This document shows, piece by piece, positions 23,061-32,843 of a stretch of 38,994 nucleotides of DNA. Made by a program: the position numbers and the translations under genes. The notes under the pieces are model-generated. The model did not search any database and was not told the DNA's origin. It saw only the letters and a list, made by a program, of their open reading frames with translations. Each line of letters begins with the position of its first letter. The stretch's first letter is position 1. This DNA is from Quadrisphaera sp. (GTDB lineage: Bacteria; Actinomycetota; Actinomycetes; Actinomycetales; Quadrisphaeraceae), in NCBI GenBank assembly GCA_029258695.1, contig JARIBR010000069.1, positions 1-38,994 of the forward strand, in the 5' to 3' direction.

Positions 23061-24038
23061 ATCCGCCTGCACCCACGTCTTCGCATCACCCCGCGCCCGC
23101 GCCCGGCGCGCGGGGTCCTCGCCGTCTCGCTGGCGGCCACCACCGCTCTGCTGAGCGCGTGCGCCTCGTCCGCGCCGGCAGAGCGGTACGAGCCCAGCGG
23201 GCCGCCCGCCTCGGGGGACGGGCTGAGCGGGCTCACCTACTGGAGCGACGGCGAGGACTCCCTGCAGCTCGACGCCTGCCCGGCGGCCGGGACCCCCGCG
23301 GCGGCCGATGCCCCCGCAGAACCCGCCGCCGAGGAGGACACCGAGCCCGTCCCCGCCGTCGTCATCCTCCACGGGGGCGGCTTCACCAGCGGCGACCGGG
23401 AGGACCCGGGCGTGAGGACCCTGTGCACCGCGGCCGCTCGCGAGGGGGTGGCGGCCTTCGCGATCAGCTACCGGCTGGCCCCCGAGCACCGGTACCCCGC
23501 GCAGCTGGAGGACCTCGAGAACGCCGTCGAGTGGCTCCGCCAGCCCGAGCAGGTGGAGCGCTTCTCGATCGACCCCGGGCGCATCGGCGTCATCGGCAGC
23601 TCAGCGGGCGCCATCCTGGCCCAGCAGCTCGCCACCGAGGGCGAAGGGGCGCTGGACGAGGGCTCTCGGGTCGCGGCGGTGGTCTCCCTCAGCGGGGTCT
23701 CCGAGATGGGCCCCGAGGGCTTGCAGCTCGGACGGCCGAGCCCGGAGGCCGCCGACATCGTCCTGGGCTACCTCGGGTGCGCGGACCTCGCGTCGTGCCC
23801 GGAGGCCGCCGACGCCTCGCCCATCGGGGCGGTGGACCCGAGCGACCCGCCGATGCTGCTGGTCAACGGCAGCGACGAGCTGGTGCCGGTGGAGCAGGCG
23901 GAGGCGATGAGCGAGGCCCTCGAGGGCGCCGGCGTGGACCACGAGGTGGTGACCGTGCCAGGGTCGGCCCACGGGCTCGCCCTGCTCGGACCCGACGTGC
24001 GCTCGGCCATCGTGGCTTTCGTGAAGGAGAACCTGTGA
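23061..24038 (+). CDS. Esterase-type alpha/beta hydrolase lipoprotein (start codon non-canonical)
   Basis: The frame encodes a lipoprotein signal (Arg-rich start, then GVLAVSLAATTALLSAC with the lipobox Cys) and a hormone-sensitive-lipase-type alpha/beta hydrolase: VVILHGGGFTSGD (oxyanion HGGG), GVIGSSAGAILAQQL (GxSAG nucleophile), LVNGSDELVPVEQA (Asp) and GSAHGLALLG (His). So an active esterase on the outer face of the membrane is likely, perhaps removing acyl groups from the polymer. The start is a problem: between the upstream stop (23004) and 23411 the frame has no ATG, GTG or TTG, and GTG at 23412 would remove the signal and the HGGG motif. The ATC at 23061 has AGGGA six bases upstream; CTG at 23043 or 23067 are alternatives. 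Its stop overlaps the next gene by GTGA. Confidence 0.7.
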   Translation: MRLHPRLRITPRPRPARGVLAVSLAATTALLSACASSAPAERYEPSGPPASGDGLSGLTYWSDGEDSLQLDACPAAGTPAAADAPAEPAAEEDTEPVPAVVILHGGGFTSGDREDPGVRTLCTAAAREGVAAFAISYRLAPEHRYPAQLEDLENAVEWLRQPEQVERFSIDPGRIGVIGSSAGAILAQQLATEGEGALDEGSRVAAVVSLSGVSEMGPEGLQLGRPSPEAADIVLGYLGCADLASCPEAADASPIGAVDPSDPPMLLVNGSDELVPVEQAEAMSEALEGAGVDHEVVTVPGSAHGLALLGPDVRSAIVAFVKENL

Positions 24039-24763
24039 CGACCGACCAGAGCGGTGTCAGCGACGGCCTGCGGCCGGCTGCGGGCTCCGCGGCACCGGAC
24101 CCGTCCTCGCCGGTCGTTCGCTCCGGCTCGAGCCGGAACCCGGACGGACGGCGGCCCGGCCGGCTCCTGGGGGCCGACGCCCTCGTCGTCCTCACCGCGG
24201 CGCTCCTCGCCCTCATCGCGGGGTTCGTGGTCACCCAGGTCGCCACGGTGACCTACGAGGCCAGCGCCAAGGTCCTGCTGACGCCCTCGGCCTCGGTGGA
24301 CGCCTCCGCGGACGCCTCGTCGGTGAGCCAGGCGGCGACCCTGGTCTCCGCGCAGGTGCCCACGTGGGCCGCGCTGGCGCAGACGCCGGCGGTGCTCGAC
24401 GACGCGGTGGCCACCGCGGGGGTGGACCTCGCCTCGACGCAGGCCGTCGAGGCGGTCGATGCCGCGGCGCAGGCGGACACCTCGATCATCGAGATCACCG
24501 CGACGGGTTCCTCCGCCCAGGACGCCGCGGCGCTCGCCAGCGCCACGGCGTCCTCGCTCATCACCCAGGTCGAGGAGCGCACCAGCGTCGGGGGAGCGGC
24601 GCTGACGACGGGCTCCGTCGTCGAGCAGCCGGCGCTGCCCACGACTCCCGCGTCCCCGTCCCTGCTGCTCAACCTGGGCGTCGCCCTCGCTGTGGGGCTC
24701 GCCGTCGGCCTCGGTGTCGTCGTGGCCCGACGCGCCCTCGTGGCGCGCAGCCGCACGGCGTGA
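24035..24763 (+). CDS. Wzz-type chain-length / polysaccharide co-polymerase protein
   Basis: A 242-residue protein with a disordered N-terminus, a first membrane helix (ADALVVLTAALLALIAGFVV) followed at once by TQVATVTYEASAKVLLTPSA, the hallmark of Wzz/CapA-type proteins, a mostly helical extracellular part, and a second membrane helix at the end (LLLNLGVALAVGLAVGLGVV) preceded by the Pro-rich VVEQPALPTTPASPS. It lacks a cytoplasmic tyrosine-kinase domain, so it is the membrane subunit only. It would set chain length together with the polymerase encoded next. GTG at 24035 overlaps the esterase stop by GTGA. Confidence 0.85.
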   Translation: MTTDQSGVSDGLRPAAGSAAPDPSSPVVRSGSSRNPDGRRPGRLLGADALVVLTAALLALIAGFVVTQVATVTYEASAKVLLTPSASVDASADASSVSQAATLVSAQVPTWAALAQTPAVLDDAVATAGVDLASTQAVEAVDAAAQADTSIIEITATGSSAQDAAALASATASSLITQVEERTSVGGAALTTGSVVEQPALPTTPASPSLLLNLGVALAVGLAVGLGVVVARRALVARSRTA

Positions 24764-24788
24764 GCGCCCACGGCGGGTCGGCGCCGCG

Positions 24789-26435
24789 GTGAGCACCGCA
24801 CCAGCGATCGCCGCGCCCCGCGCCGAGGCCCACCGCCCACGGCCCGAGCGTCGGACCCGGGGCCGTCACGCCGCTCCGCGCGACCTCGACGCCCCGGCGG
24901 CGGGCCGCACCTGGACGTGGGCGCTCGGGGCCGGCGCCCTGGCCGGTGCGGTGACGGCGACCCTGCTCGCAGGACCCCTCGTGCCGCTGGCGGTGCTCGT
25001 CGTGTCCGGTGGCCTGTGGCTCGCAGCCGCCGCACCCCGTGCGCTCGCGCTGGTCGCGCTCGTGGTGATCGCGGTGTCCCCGACGCTGGAGGCGTTCCTG
25101 GGCGGGCCGGTCGGGTACGCCGACGAGGCGGTCGTGGCCCTGTGCGCGGTCGCCCTCCCCACCCGGCGCCTCCTCACGCACGGTCGCCTCGTCTGGTTCC
25201 CCGGCACCGCGTGGTTCGCCGCCTTCCTGGCGCTGGGCGTGCTCAGCGCGATCCAGGCGGACGTCCCGGCAGACGTCGCGGCGCCGGCGGCGTCCCTCGC
25301 CGTCAAGGGCGTCCTGCTGGCCTTCGCCCTGGCGCAGGTGGGGTGGCGCGACACGGACCTCGCCGTGCTCGGGCGGGTCGGGGTGGTCGCTGCGGGGGCC
25401 ATGGTGCTCTCGGGGATCGTTAACCTCGCCGCGCCCGCGGCCTGGGCGCAGCTGACCACGGGACGCGCGCCGCTCGGCTACCTCGCCGGCCTCCCGGCCC
25501 TCAACGGCATCTTCGGCCACCCTGCCGCGTTCAGCCGCTTCTGCGGGGTGCTGGCGGTCGGTGCCCTCGCGTACCTGCTCGTCGTCCGTCGCACACCGGG
25601 GCTGGTGGCGCTGTGCGCGGCGTGCGCCGGCCTGGCCGTGCTCAGCCTGCAGGTCAAGTCCATCGTGGGGCTGCTGGTGACCTTCGCCGTGCTCGGCGCC
25701 CGGTTCCTCGTGCCGGCCGGAGCGGCCGTGGTGGCGCTGCTCGGTCCCGCGGTGGCGCTGGTCGTGGGCCCACCCCTCTGGGAGCTGGTGCGCGGGGACG
25801 TCGACCTCTACGTCCTGCAGCCGTCCGCGCGCTCGCGCCTGGCCGAGGGCGGCGCCGCGGTCGCCGACGAGTACTTCCCGCTCGGCGCCGGGTTCGGGCG
25901 CTACGGGAGCTCCGTGGCGGCGGAGGACTACAGCCCGCTGTACTACGAGCTCGGGTTCCCCGACCGCTTCGGCCTGAGGCCGGGGCCGGACGGGGGGCAG
26001 TTCCTCAACGACTCCCAGTGGCCGGCGCTGTTCGGGGAGGCCGGCTGGATCGGCGCTGCGTGCTTCGCGATCGGGCTCGCCTGCGTGGCCGTGCGGCTGC
26101 TGCGTCCCACGTCGGCCCGCGAGAGCCGGATGGTGCGGTGGCTGAGGGTCATGGGCGTCGGCTGGCTGCTGCTGCTGGTCATCGAGTCCTTCGCCTCGCC
26201 GGTGTTCGTCTCCGCGCCGTCCTTCCCCTTCGTGTTCGTCGCTGCGGGCATCACGGCCGCCTGCGCCGCCAGACCGCCGTCACCGGGCGGGCCGTCGTCA
26301 CCGGGCGGGCCGTCGTCCACGGGCGGGTCGCGGTCACCGGGCGGGCCGTCGTCCACGGGCGGATCGCGGTCCACGGGCGGGTCGCGGTCACCGGGCGGGC
26401 GCGCCGGGGCGAGCGACCGCACACTGGCCCCGTGA
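24789..26435 (+). CDS. Wzy / O-antigen-ligase-type polymerase
   Basis: A 548-residue integral membrane protein with about ten or more hydrophobic helices. It has an Arg/Ala/Pro-rich cytoplasmic start, and a long extracytoplasmic loop near the end ([20 protein letters not shown], then [15 protein letters not shown] and [16 protein letters not shown]) that is typical of O-antigen ligase/Wzy proteins, where the GxG and FGE region faces the lipid-linked substrate. It would join flipped repeat units into polymer. GTG at 24789 has no strong ribosome-binding site; a 10-codon frame (24760-24792) links it by GTGA overlaps to the Wzz-like gene. The C-terminus is a hydrophilic tail made of seven 18-bp repeats. 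Its stop overlaps the next start. Confidence 0.85.
   Translation: MSTAPAIAAPRAEAHRPRPERRTRGRHAAPRDLDAPAAGRTWTWALGAGALAGAVTATLLAGPLVPLAVLVVSGGLWLAAAAPRALALVALVVIAVSPTLEAFLGGPVGYADEAVVALCAVALPTRRLLTHGRLVWFPGTAWFAAFLALGVLSAIQADVPADVAAPAASLAVKGVLLAFALAQVGWRDTDLAVLGRVGVVAAGAMVLSGIVNLAAPAAWAQLTTGRAPLGYLAGLPALNGIFGHPAAFSRFCGVLAVGALAYLLVVRRTPGLVALCAACAGLAVLSLQVKSIVGLLVTFAVLGARFLVPAGAAVVALLGPAVALVVGPPLWELVRGDVDLYVLQPSARSRLAEGGAAVADEYFPLGAGFGRYGSSVAAEDYSPLYYELGFPDRFGLRPGPDGGQFLNDSQWPALFGEAGWIGAACFAIGLACVAVRLLRPTSARESRMVRWLRVMGVGWLLLLVIESFASPVFVSAPSFPFVFVAAGITAACAARPPSPGGPSSPGGPSSTGGSRSPGGPSSTGGSRSTGGSRSPGGRAGASDRTLAP
26274..26399 (+). repeat. 18-bp tandem repeats encoding the Wzy tail
   Basis: Seven in-frame 18-bp units give hexapeptides of the form [12 protein letters not shown] or SRSPGG. 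Units differ by a few bases, so it is an older or selected array rather than a fresh duplication. Confidence 0.85.
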
Positions 26436-27511
26436 GCTCGCCCGTCATCCCGCCCGACCCGTCCTCGGCTGCCGGTGGTGGTCCGGCCGCTGGGGCTCGC
26501 TCGACCCCCGAGGTGCCGGTGGCCGCCGGCGGTGCGGTCTCCGCGCGCGGCGGGGCCCGACGGGCTGTCGTCACCGGGGGCGCCGGCTTCCTCGGCTCCC
26601 ACCTGTGCGAGAGGCTGCTCGCCGACGGGTGGTCCGTGGTGTGCCTGGACAACTTCCTCACGGGGACGCCCGCGAACGTCGGGCACCTCGTCGGGAGCGA
26701 CGGCTTCTCGCTGCTGCGCACCGACGTCACCGAGTTCGTGCACGTGCCCGGGCCGGTGGACGCCGTGCTGCACTTCGCGTCGCCGGCCTCGCCCATCGAC
26801 TACCTGAAGCTGCCGATCGAGACGATGAAGGTCGGCTCCATCGGCACGCTCCACGCGCTCGGCCTGGCGAAGGAGAAGGGGGCCCGCTTCCTGCTGGCCT
26901 CGACGTCGGAGGCCTACGGCGACCCGCAGGTGCACCCGCAGCCGGAGACGTACTGGGGCCACGTCAACCCCGTCGGGCCGCGGGGGGTCTACGACGAGGC
27001 GAAGCGCTTCGGTGAGGCGCTGACGATGGCGTACCGGCGCACCCACGGGGTGGACACCGCGATCGCGCGGATCTTCAACACCCACGGGCCCCGGATGCGC
27101 GCGGACGACGGCCGGGCGATCCCCGCCTTCGCCACGCAGGCGCTGAGCGGCGAGCCGCTGACCGTGGCGGGTGACGGCAGCCAGACGCGGTCGGTCATCT
27201 ACGTCGACGACCTCGTCGAGGGGTTGGTGCGGCTGCTGGCGTCAGGGCACTGCGGGCCGATGAACATCGGGAACCCCCACGAGGTGTCCGTGCTGGAGCT
27301 GGCGCGCACCGTGCGGGACCTGGCGGGCTCGAGCAGCGACGTCGTCTTCGTCCCGCGGCCCGTCGACGACCCCAGCGTGCGCCAGCCGGACATCACGCTG
27401 GCCCGCTCGGTGCTCGGGTGGGAACCGCGCACCGGGTACCGGGAGGGCCTGGCGCGCACCGTGGAGGCCTTCCGCGCGGCGTCCGGCGCCACCCGGGCAG
27501 CTCCGGCCTGA
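26432..27511 (+). CDS. UDP-glucuronate decarboxylase (UDP-xylose synthase)-like epimerase
   Basis: A 359-residue short-chain dehydrogenase/epimerase. After ~43 variable residues comes [20 protein letters not shown] with the NAD-binding GxxGxx[36 protein letters not shown], the catalytic region [40 protein letters not shown] with Tyr187-x3-Lys191, and [17 protein letters not shown]. The [14 protein letters not shown] and YWGHVNPVG motifs are the marks of UDP-glucuronate decarboxylase, which makes UDP-xylose. This suggests the polymer contains xylose or a xylose-derived sugar. GTG at 26432 overlaps the polymerase stop by GTGA; a later start near residue 37 is possible. Confidence 0.9.
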   Translation: MSSPVIPPDPSSAAGGGPAAGARSTPEVPVAAGGAVSARGGARRAVVTGGAGFLGSHLCERLLADGWSVVCLDNFLTGTPANVGHLVGSDGFSLLRTDVTEFVHVPGPVDAVLHFASPASPIDYLKLPIETMKVGSIGTLHALGLAKEKGARFLLASTSEAYGDPQVHPQPETYWGHVNPVGPRGVYDEAKRFGEALTMAYRRTHGVDTAIARIFNTHGPRMRADDGRAIPAFATQALSGEPLTVAGDGSQTRSVIYVDDLVEGLVRLLASGHCGPMNIGNPHEVSVLELARTVRDLAGSSSDVVFVPRPVDDPSVRQPDITLARSVLGWEPRTGYREGLARTVEAFRAASGATRAAPA

Positions 27512-27578
27512 CGGGGCTGGCCCGCGTCCTTCGTGGTCGCCCGCTCGGCTCGTGCTGCCGATGGTGCCTGACCTCTCA

Positions 27579-27626
27579 CCGCCTGGCCCCCACCGCCTGG
27601 CCCTCTCCGCCTGGCCCCCACCGCCT
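27579..27626. repeat. 14-bp period repeat before the first palindrome triplet
   Basis: CCGCCTGGCCC occurs at 27579, 27593 and 27607, and a partial fourth copy starts at 27621. It leads straight into the palindrome triplet at 27624-27721. The gap 27512-27828 holds only these repeats and no supported gene. Confidence 0.75.
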
Positions 27627-27721
27627 CGGTGATCATGGGCGATCACCCCCTGAGGGCCTCCTCGAAGGTGGTGATCGCCCATGATCGCCGAGGTGGCGAG
27701 GGGTGATCGCCCATGATCACC
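27624..27721. repeat. Palindrome triplet A (REP-like element)
   Basis: Three copies of a 20-bp imperfect palindrome GGTGATCATGGGCGATCACC: forward at 27628-27647, reverse complement with one change at 27670-27689, and exact reverse complement at 27702-27721. Copies one and two extend to 24-bp arms (27624-27647 and 27670-27693) that could form a long hairpin with a 22-nt loop. The same triplet pattern recurs at 28897-28990. Confidence 0.85.
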
Positions 27722-27828
27722 GACGGTGTGGGGGTGCCTATCCCCAGGCGGGGAGCGCAGACGGCCCCTGTCCACAGGCGTGGGGCTGTGCGCCCGGCGA
27801 CGTGTGGAGACCGCGCCATCGTCACCGG

Positions 27829-28752
27829 GTGCTGCGCCGCGACTCCCTCCCCGACGATCTCCGCGGCAGACCCTTCACGGTCTCCGAGGCGCTGAGCAGG
27901 GGGGTGTCGACCAGGATCCTGGAGAACGCGTCCCTGCGTCGCCCCCACACCGGTGTGCGGGTCGGCGAGAACCTGCCCGACGACCTGGTCGGACGGTGCT
28001 CCGCAGCCGCCCTGGTCCTCCCCGGCGACGCCGCCTTCAGCCACGACACCGCCGCGCGGCTGCTCGGGCTGCCGCTCGTGACACCCGGCCACGACGAGCC
28101 GGAGCCGCTGCCGACGGCCAGGGTCGCGACGGGTTCCGTGGTGCCGCGGCGACGCGGGGTCAGGGTCCTCGAGGGGCTCGACCCCTCGTCCGTCCTCAGG
28201 GTGCGGGGTCTGCGGGTCGTGGGGCTCGAGGCGACGTGGTGCGACCTCGGGCCGCAGCTCGACGAGGTTGACGCCGTCGTCCTCGGTGATGCGGTCGTGA
28301 CCCGGCGTCGCGGCACGCACTCGCTGCTCCGGGAGCTGGACCGCAGGAAGGGACGTCGAGGAGTCGTCCGCCTCCGCGAGCTGGCGCAGCGCCTGCGGTG
28401 GCCGATCCTCTCGCCCATGGAGACCGTGTGGCGGCTCGACGTCGCGGCCGCCGGCATCCCCGAGCCGCTGTTCAACGCCCCGGTGCTCGACGGGGCGGGA
28501 GGCTGGCTCGGGTCCCCGGACCAGCAGTGGCCCTCGGTGAAGGTGGCCACCGAGTACGACGGTGATGGTCACCGCACCGACGCCCGGCAGTGGCGTGAGG
28601 ACGTGGCGCGCCGAGCCCTCATGGAGGACGAGGGCTGGTGGGTCCAGCGCGTGACCGCCGCCGACGTGGGCCGACGGTCCGGCCCGGCCATCGACCGGCT
28701 CTGGCTTGCACTCCACCGACGAGGTCTGCCGGGGTTGCCGCCACGGCCGTGA
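27829..28752 (+). CDS. AbiEi/DUF559-type nuclease-like protein
   Basis: A 307-residue protein of a family frequent as single genes in actinobacteria. The N-terminal half resembles AbiEi-type winged-helix antitoxin domains (DDLRGRPFTVSEALSRGVST, LVGRCSAAALVLPGDAAFSH, TAARLLGLPL). The C-terminal end has the DUF559/Vsr-like PD-(D/E)xK nuclease pattern: KVATEYDGDGHR (Glu242 and following), then WREDVARRALMEDEGWWVQR. The second nuclease acidic residue cluster is partly visible (ATEYDG), so activity is possible but unproven. GTG at 27829 was chosen at the start of the conserved region; no ribosome-binding site is seen. The gene is bracketed on both sides by the same palindrome triplet, unlike any other gene in the window. 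Confidence 0.7.
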   Translation: MLRRDSLPDDLRGRPFTVSEALSRGVSTRILENASLRRPHTGVRVGENLPDDLVGRCSAAALVLPGDAAFSHDTAARLLGLPLVTPGHDEPEPLPTARVATGSVVPRRRGVRVLEGLDPSSVLRVRGLRVVGLEATWCDLGPQLDEVDAVVLGDAVVTRRRGTHSLLRELDRRKGRRGVVRLRELAQRLRWPILSPMETVWRLDVAAAGIPEPLFNAPVLDGAGGWLGSPDQQWPSVKVATEYDGDGHRTDARQWREDVARRALMEDEGWWVQRVTAADVGRRSGPAIDRLWLALHRRGLPGLPPRP

Positions 28753-28896
28753 GCGATCGTCGCCGTGCACCGGCTGGGCATCGCACCCGCGAGGTGCGTG
28801 GTGCGTCGTCGCAGGGAGTGGTGCATCGTGCTGGCCGTTCGCGGGAGTGATGCGTGGCGCGGCCCTCCGTCCTGCGCGTGAAGCCTGCTCCGCGAC

Positions 28897-29001
28897 GGTG
28901 ATCATGGCCGATCACCCCCTCGGGGGTCTCGCCCAGAGGGTGATCGCCCATGATCACCGCGACGGGAGGGGGTGATCGGCCATGATCACGGCCATGATCA
29001 C
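28897..29001. repeat. Palindrome triplet B (REP-like element)
   Basis: The 20-bp palindrome recurs as forward GGTGATCATGGCCGATCACC (28897-28916), reverse complement (28939-28958, identical to the third copy of triplet A) and reverse complement (28971-28990, last base changed), followed by a partial fourth copy ending at 29001. Order, orientation and spacing (22 then about 12 bases) are the same as in triplet A. The gap 28753-29104 otherwise holds only the hexanucleotide array. Confidence 0.85.
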
Positions 29002-29002
29002 G

Positions 29003-29050
29003 GGTGCGGGTGCGGGTGCTGGTGCGGGTGCCGGTGCGGGTGCAGGTGCG
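29003..29050. repeat. GGTGCN hexanucleotide array, eight units
   Basis: Eight consecutive 6-bp units GGTGCN (N = G, G, T, G, C, G, A, G) directly after palindrome triplet B. It lies in an open frame with tatD (from ATG 28982) and would encode alternating Gly-Ala if translated. Unit number can change without shifting the frame. Confidence 0.85.
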
Positions 29051-29104
29051 GACTCCTCGGGATCCAGCCCTGCACGCCGAGAGGCCACCGGGCAGGATCG
29101 ACGC

Positions 29105-31706
<2,602 letters not shown>

Positions 31707-31759
31707 GCACCGGGAGCGACGCAGCAGGCCACGAGGTCGCGCTCCTCGGCCTCTCCGAC

Positions 31760-32614
31760 GTGAGGGCCATGGCGGCGCGCCTGGACCTGCACCCCGCCAA
31801 GGCCAGGGGCCAGAACTTCGTCGTCGACGCCGGCACGGTGCGCCGCGTGGTCGCCAGCGCACGGGTGGCCCCGGGCGAGACGGTCCTCGAGGTGGGTCCG
31901 GGCCTCGGGTCGCTGACGCTCGCGCTCCTCGAGGCGGGCGCGGGGGTGCTCGCCGTCGAGATCGACGAGCGCCTCGCCACGCTGCTCCCCGAGACCGTCG
32001 CGCAGCGGGCCCCGGGGGCCGCGCACCGGTTCGCGGTGGTCAGCGGCGACGCCCTCGCCGTGAGCGGCGATCACCTGGTGGCCGTGGGCGCGTCCGCGGG
32101 CCTGGACACCCCGGTGCGCCTCGTCGCGAACCTTCCCTACAACGTGGCCGTCCCGGTGCTGCTCCACCTGCTGGCCGAGCTGCCGGGGCTGCGCGAGGTG
32201 CTCGTCATGGTGCAGGCAGAGGTGGCGCAGCGCCTGGCCGCCGCGCCTGGCGGCCGCACGTACGGGGTCCCCTCCGTCAAGGCCGCCTGGTACGGCGAGG
32301 TGACCCTCGCCGGATCCGTCGGCCCCGCGGTGTTCTGGCCGGCGCCCCGCGTCGACTCCTCGCTCGTGAGGCTGCGTCGCCGTCCGCCACCGGGGGGCGA
32401 CGAGCTGCGCGCGGAGGTCTTCGCCGTCGTCGACGCGGCGTTCTCCCAGCGGCGCAAGACGCTGCGCTCGGCGCTGGCCACCTGGGCGGGCACCCCGGTC
32501 GCGGCGGAGTCGGTCCTGCGGGCCGCCGGCATCGACCCGGGGCTGCGCGGGGAACGGCTGGCGCTGGCGGACTTCGTGGCGATCGCCCAGCAGGCGATCC
32601 TGCGACGATCATGA
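31760..32614 (+). CDS. rsmA: 16S rRNA dimethyladenosine transferase (KsgA)
   Basis: A 284-residue SAM-dependent methyltransferase that dimethylates two adenines near the 3' end of 16S rRNA. Motifs in order: [38 protein letters not shown] (SAM-binding), [32 protein letters not shown] (catalytic NLPYN), [20 protein letters not shown] and [16 protein letters not shown]. The start is not clear: GTG 31760 and ATG 31769 lack a good ribosome-binding site, and a CTG at 31703 overlaps the rpfB stop (CTGA) in the style of the GTGA overlaps seen elsewhere. It follows rpfB as in other actinobacteria, but ispE is displaced by the phosphotransferase gene. Confidence 0.93.
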   Translation: MRAMAARLDLHPAKARGQNFVVDAGTVRRVVASARVAPGETVLEVGPGLGSLTLALLEAGAGVLAVEIDERLATLLPETVAQRAPGAAHRFAVVSGDALAVSGDHLVAVGASAGLDTPVRLVANLPYNVAVPVLLHLLAELPGLREVLVMVQAEVAQRLAAAPGGRTYGVPSVKAAWYGEVTLAGSVGPAVFWPAPRVDSSLVRLRRRPPPGGDELRAEVFAVVDAAFSQRRKTLRSALATWAGTPVAAESVLRAAGIDPGLRGERLALADFVAIAQQAILRRS

Positions 32615-32618
32615 CTGC

Positions 32619-32647
32619 TTGACCCGTCAACGTCACCCGGATAGTCT
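32619..32647 (+). promoter_or_regulatory. Promoter of the sugar-phosphate transferase gene
   Basis: TTGACC (32619-32624) and TAGTCT (32642-32647) are 17 bases apart, a good primary-sigma promoter. It lies directly behind the rsmA stop and about 190 bases before the chosen transferase start. The leader 32654-32843 is less GC-rich than its surroundings. Confidence 0.65.
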
Positions 32648-32843
32648 GATGGATCTTCACGGAGCGTAACGGTCATTGGCCATCCGGGACATCCTCGGCA
32701 CTGTCGGTTCTTGGTGAATTACTGAGAGTTCCCGCGAGCGTGACCCTTCGTGAGCCAGACTGGACATGACGACGACCGCTCAGGCGAGCGTGGTCCTCGC
32801 CGTCGTGCATGCCGCTCGAGACCCGACCTGGAGGACGCCCCTG

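Noticed and set aside
25613..26431. Upstream extension of the UDP-xylose synthase frame
   Set aside because: It is the shifted frame of the polymerase gene; the real start is at the GTGA overlap at 26432 or slightly later.
27735..27780. DnaA-box-like sequences (CCTATCCCCAGG, CCTGTCCACAGG)
   Set aside because: Only two imperfect matches, no AT-rich stretch and no replication genes nearby, so an origin is not supported.
27624..29001. CRISPR array
   Set aside because: The repeats are few, change orientation and have unequal short spacers, and no cas genes are present; they fit REP-like palindromes.
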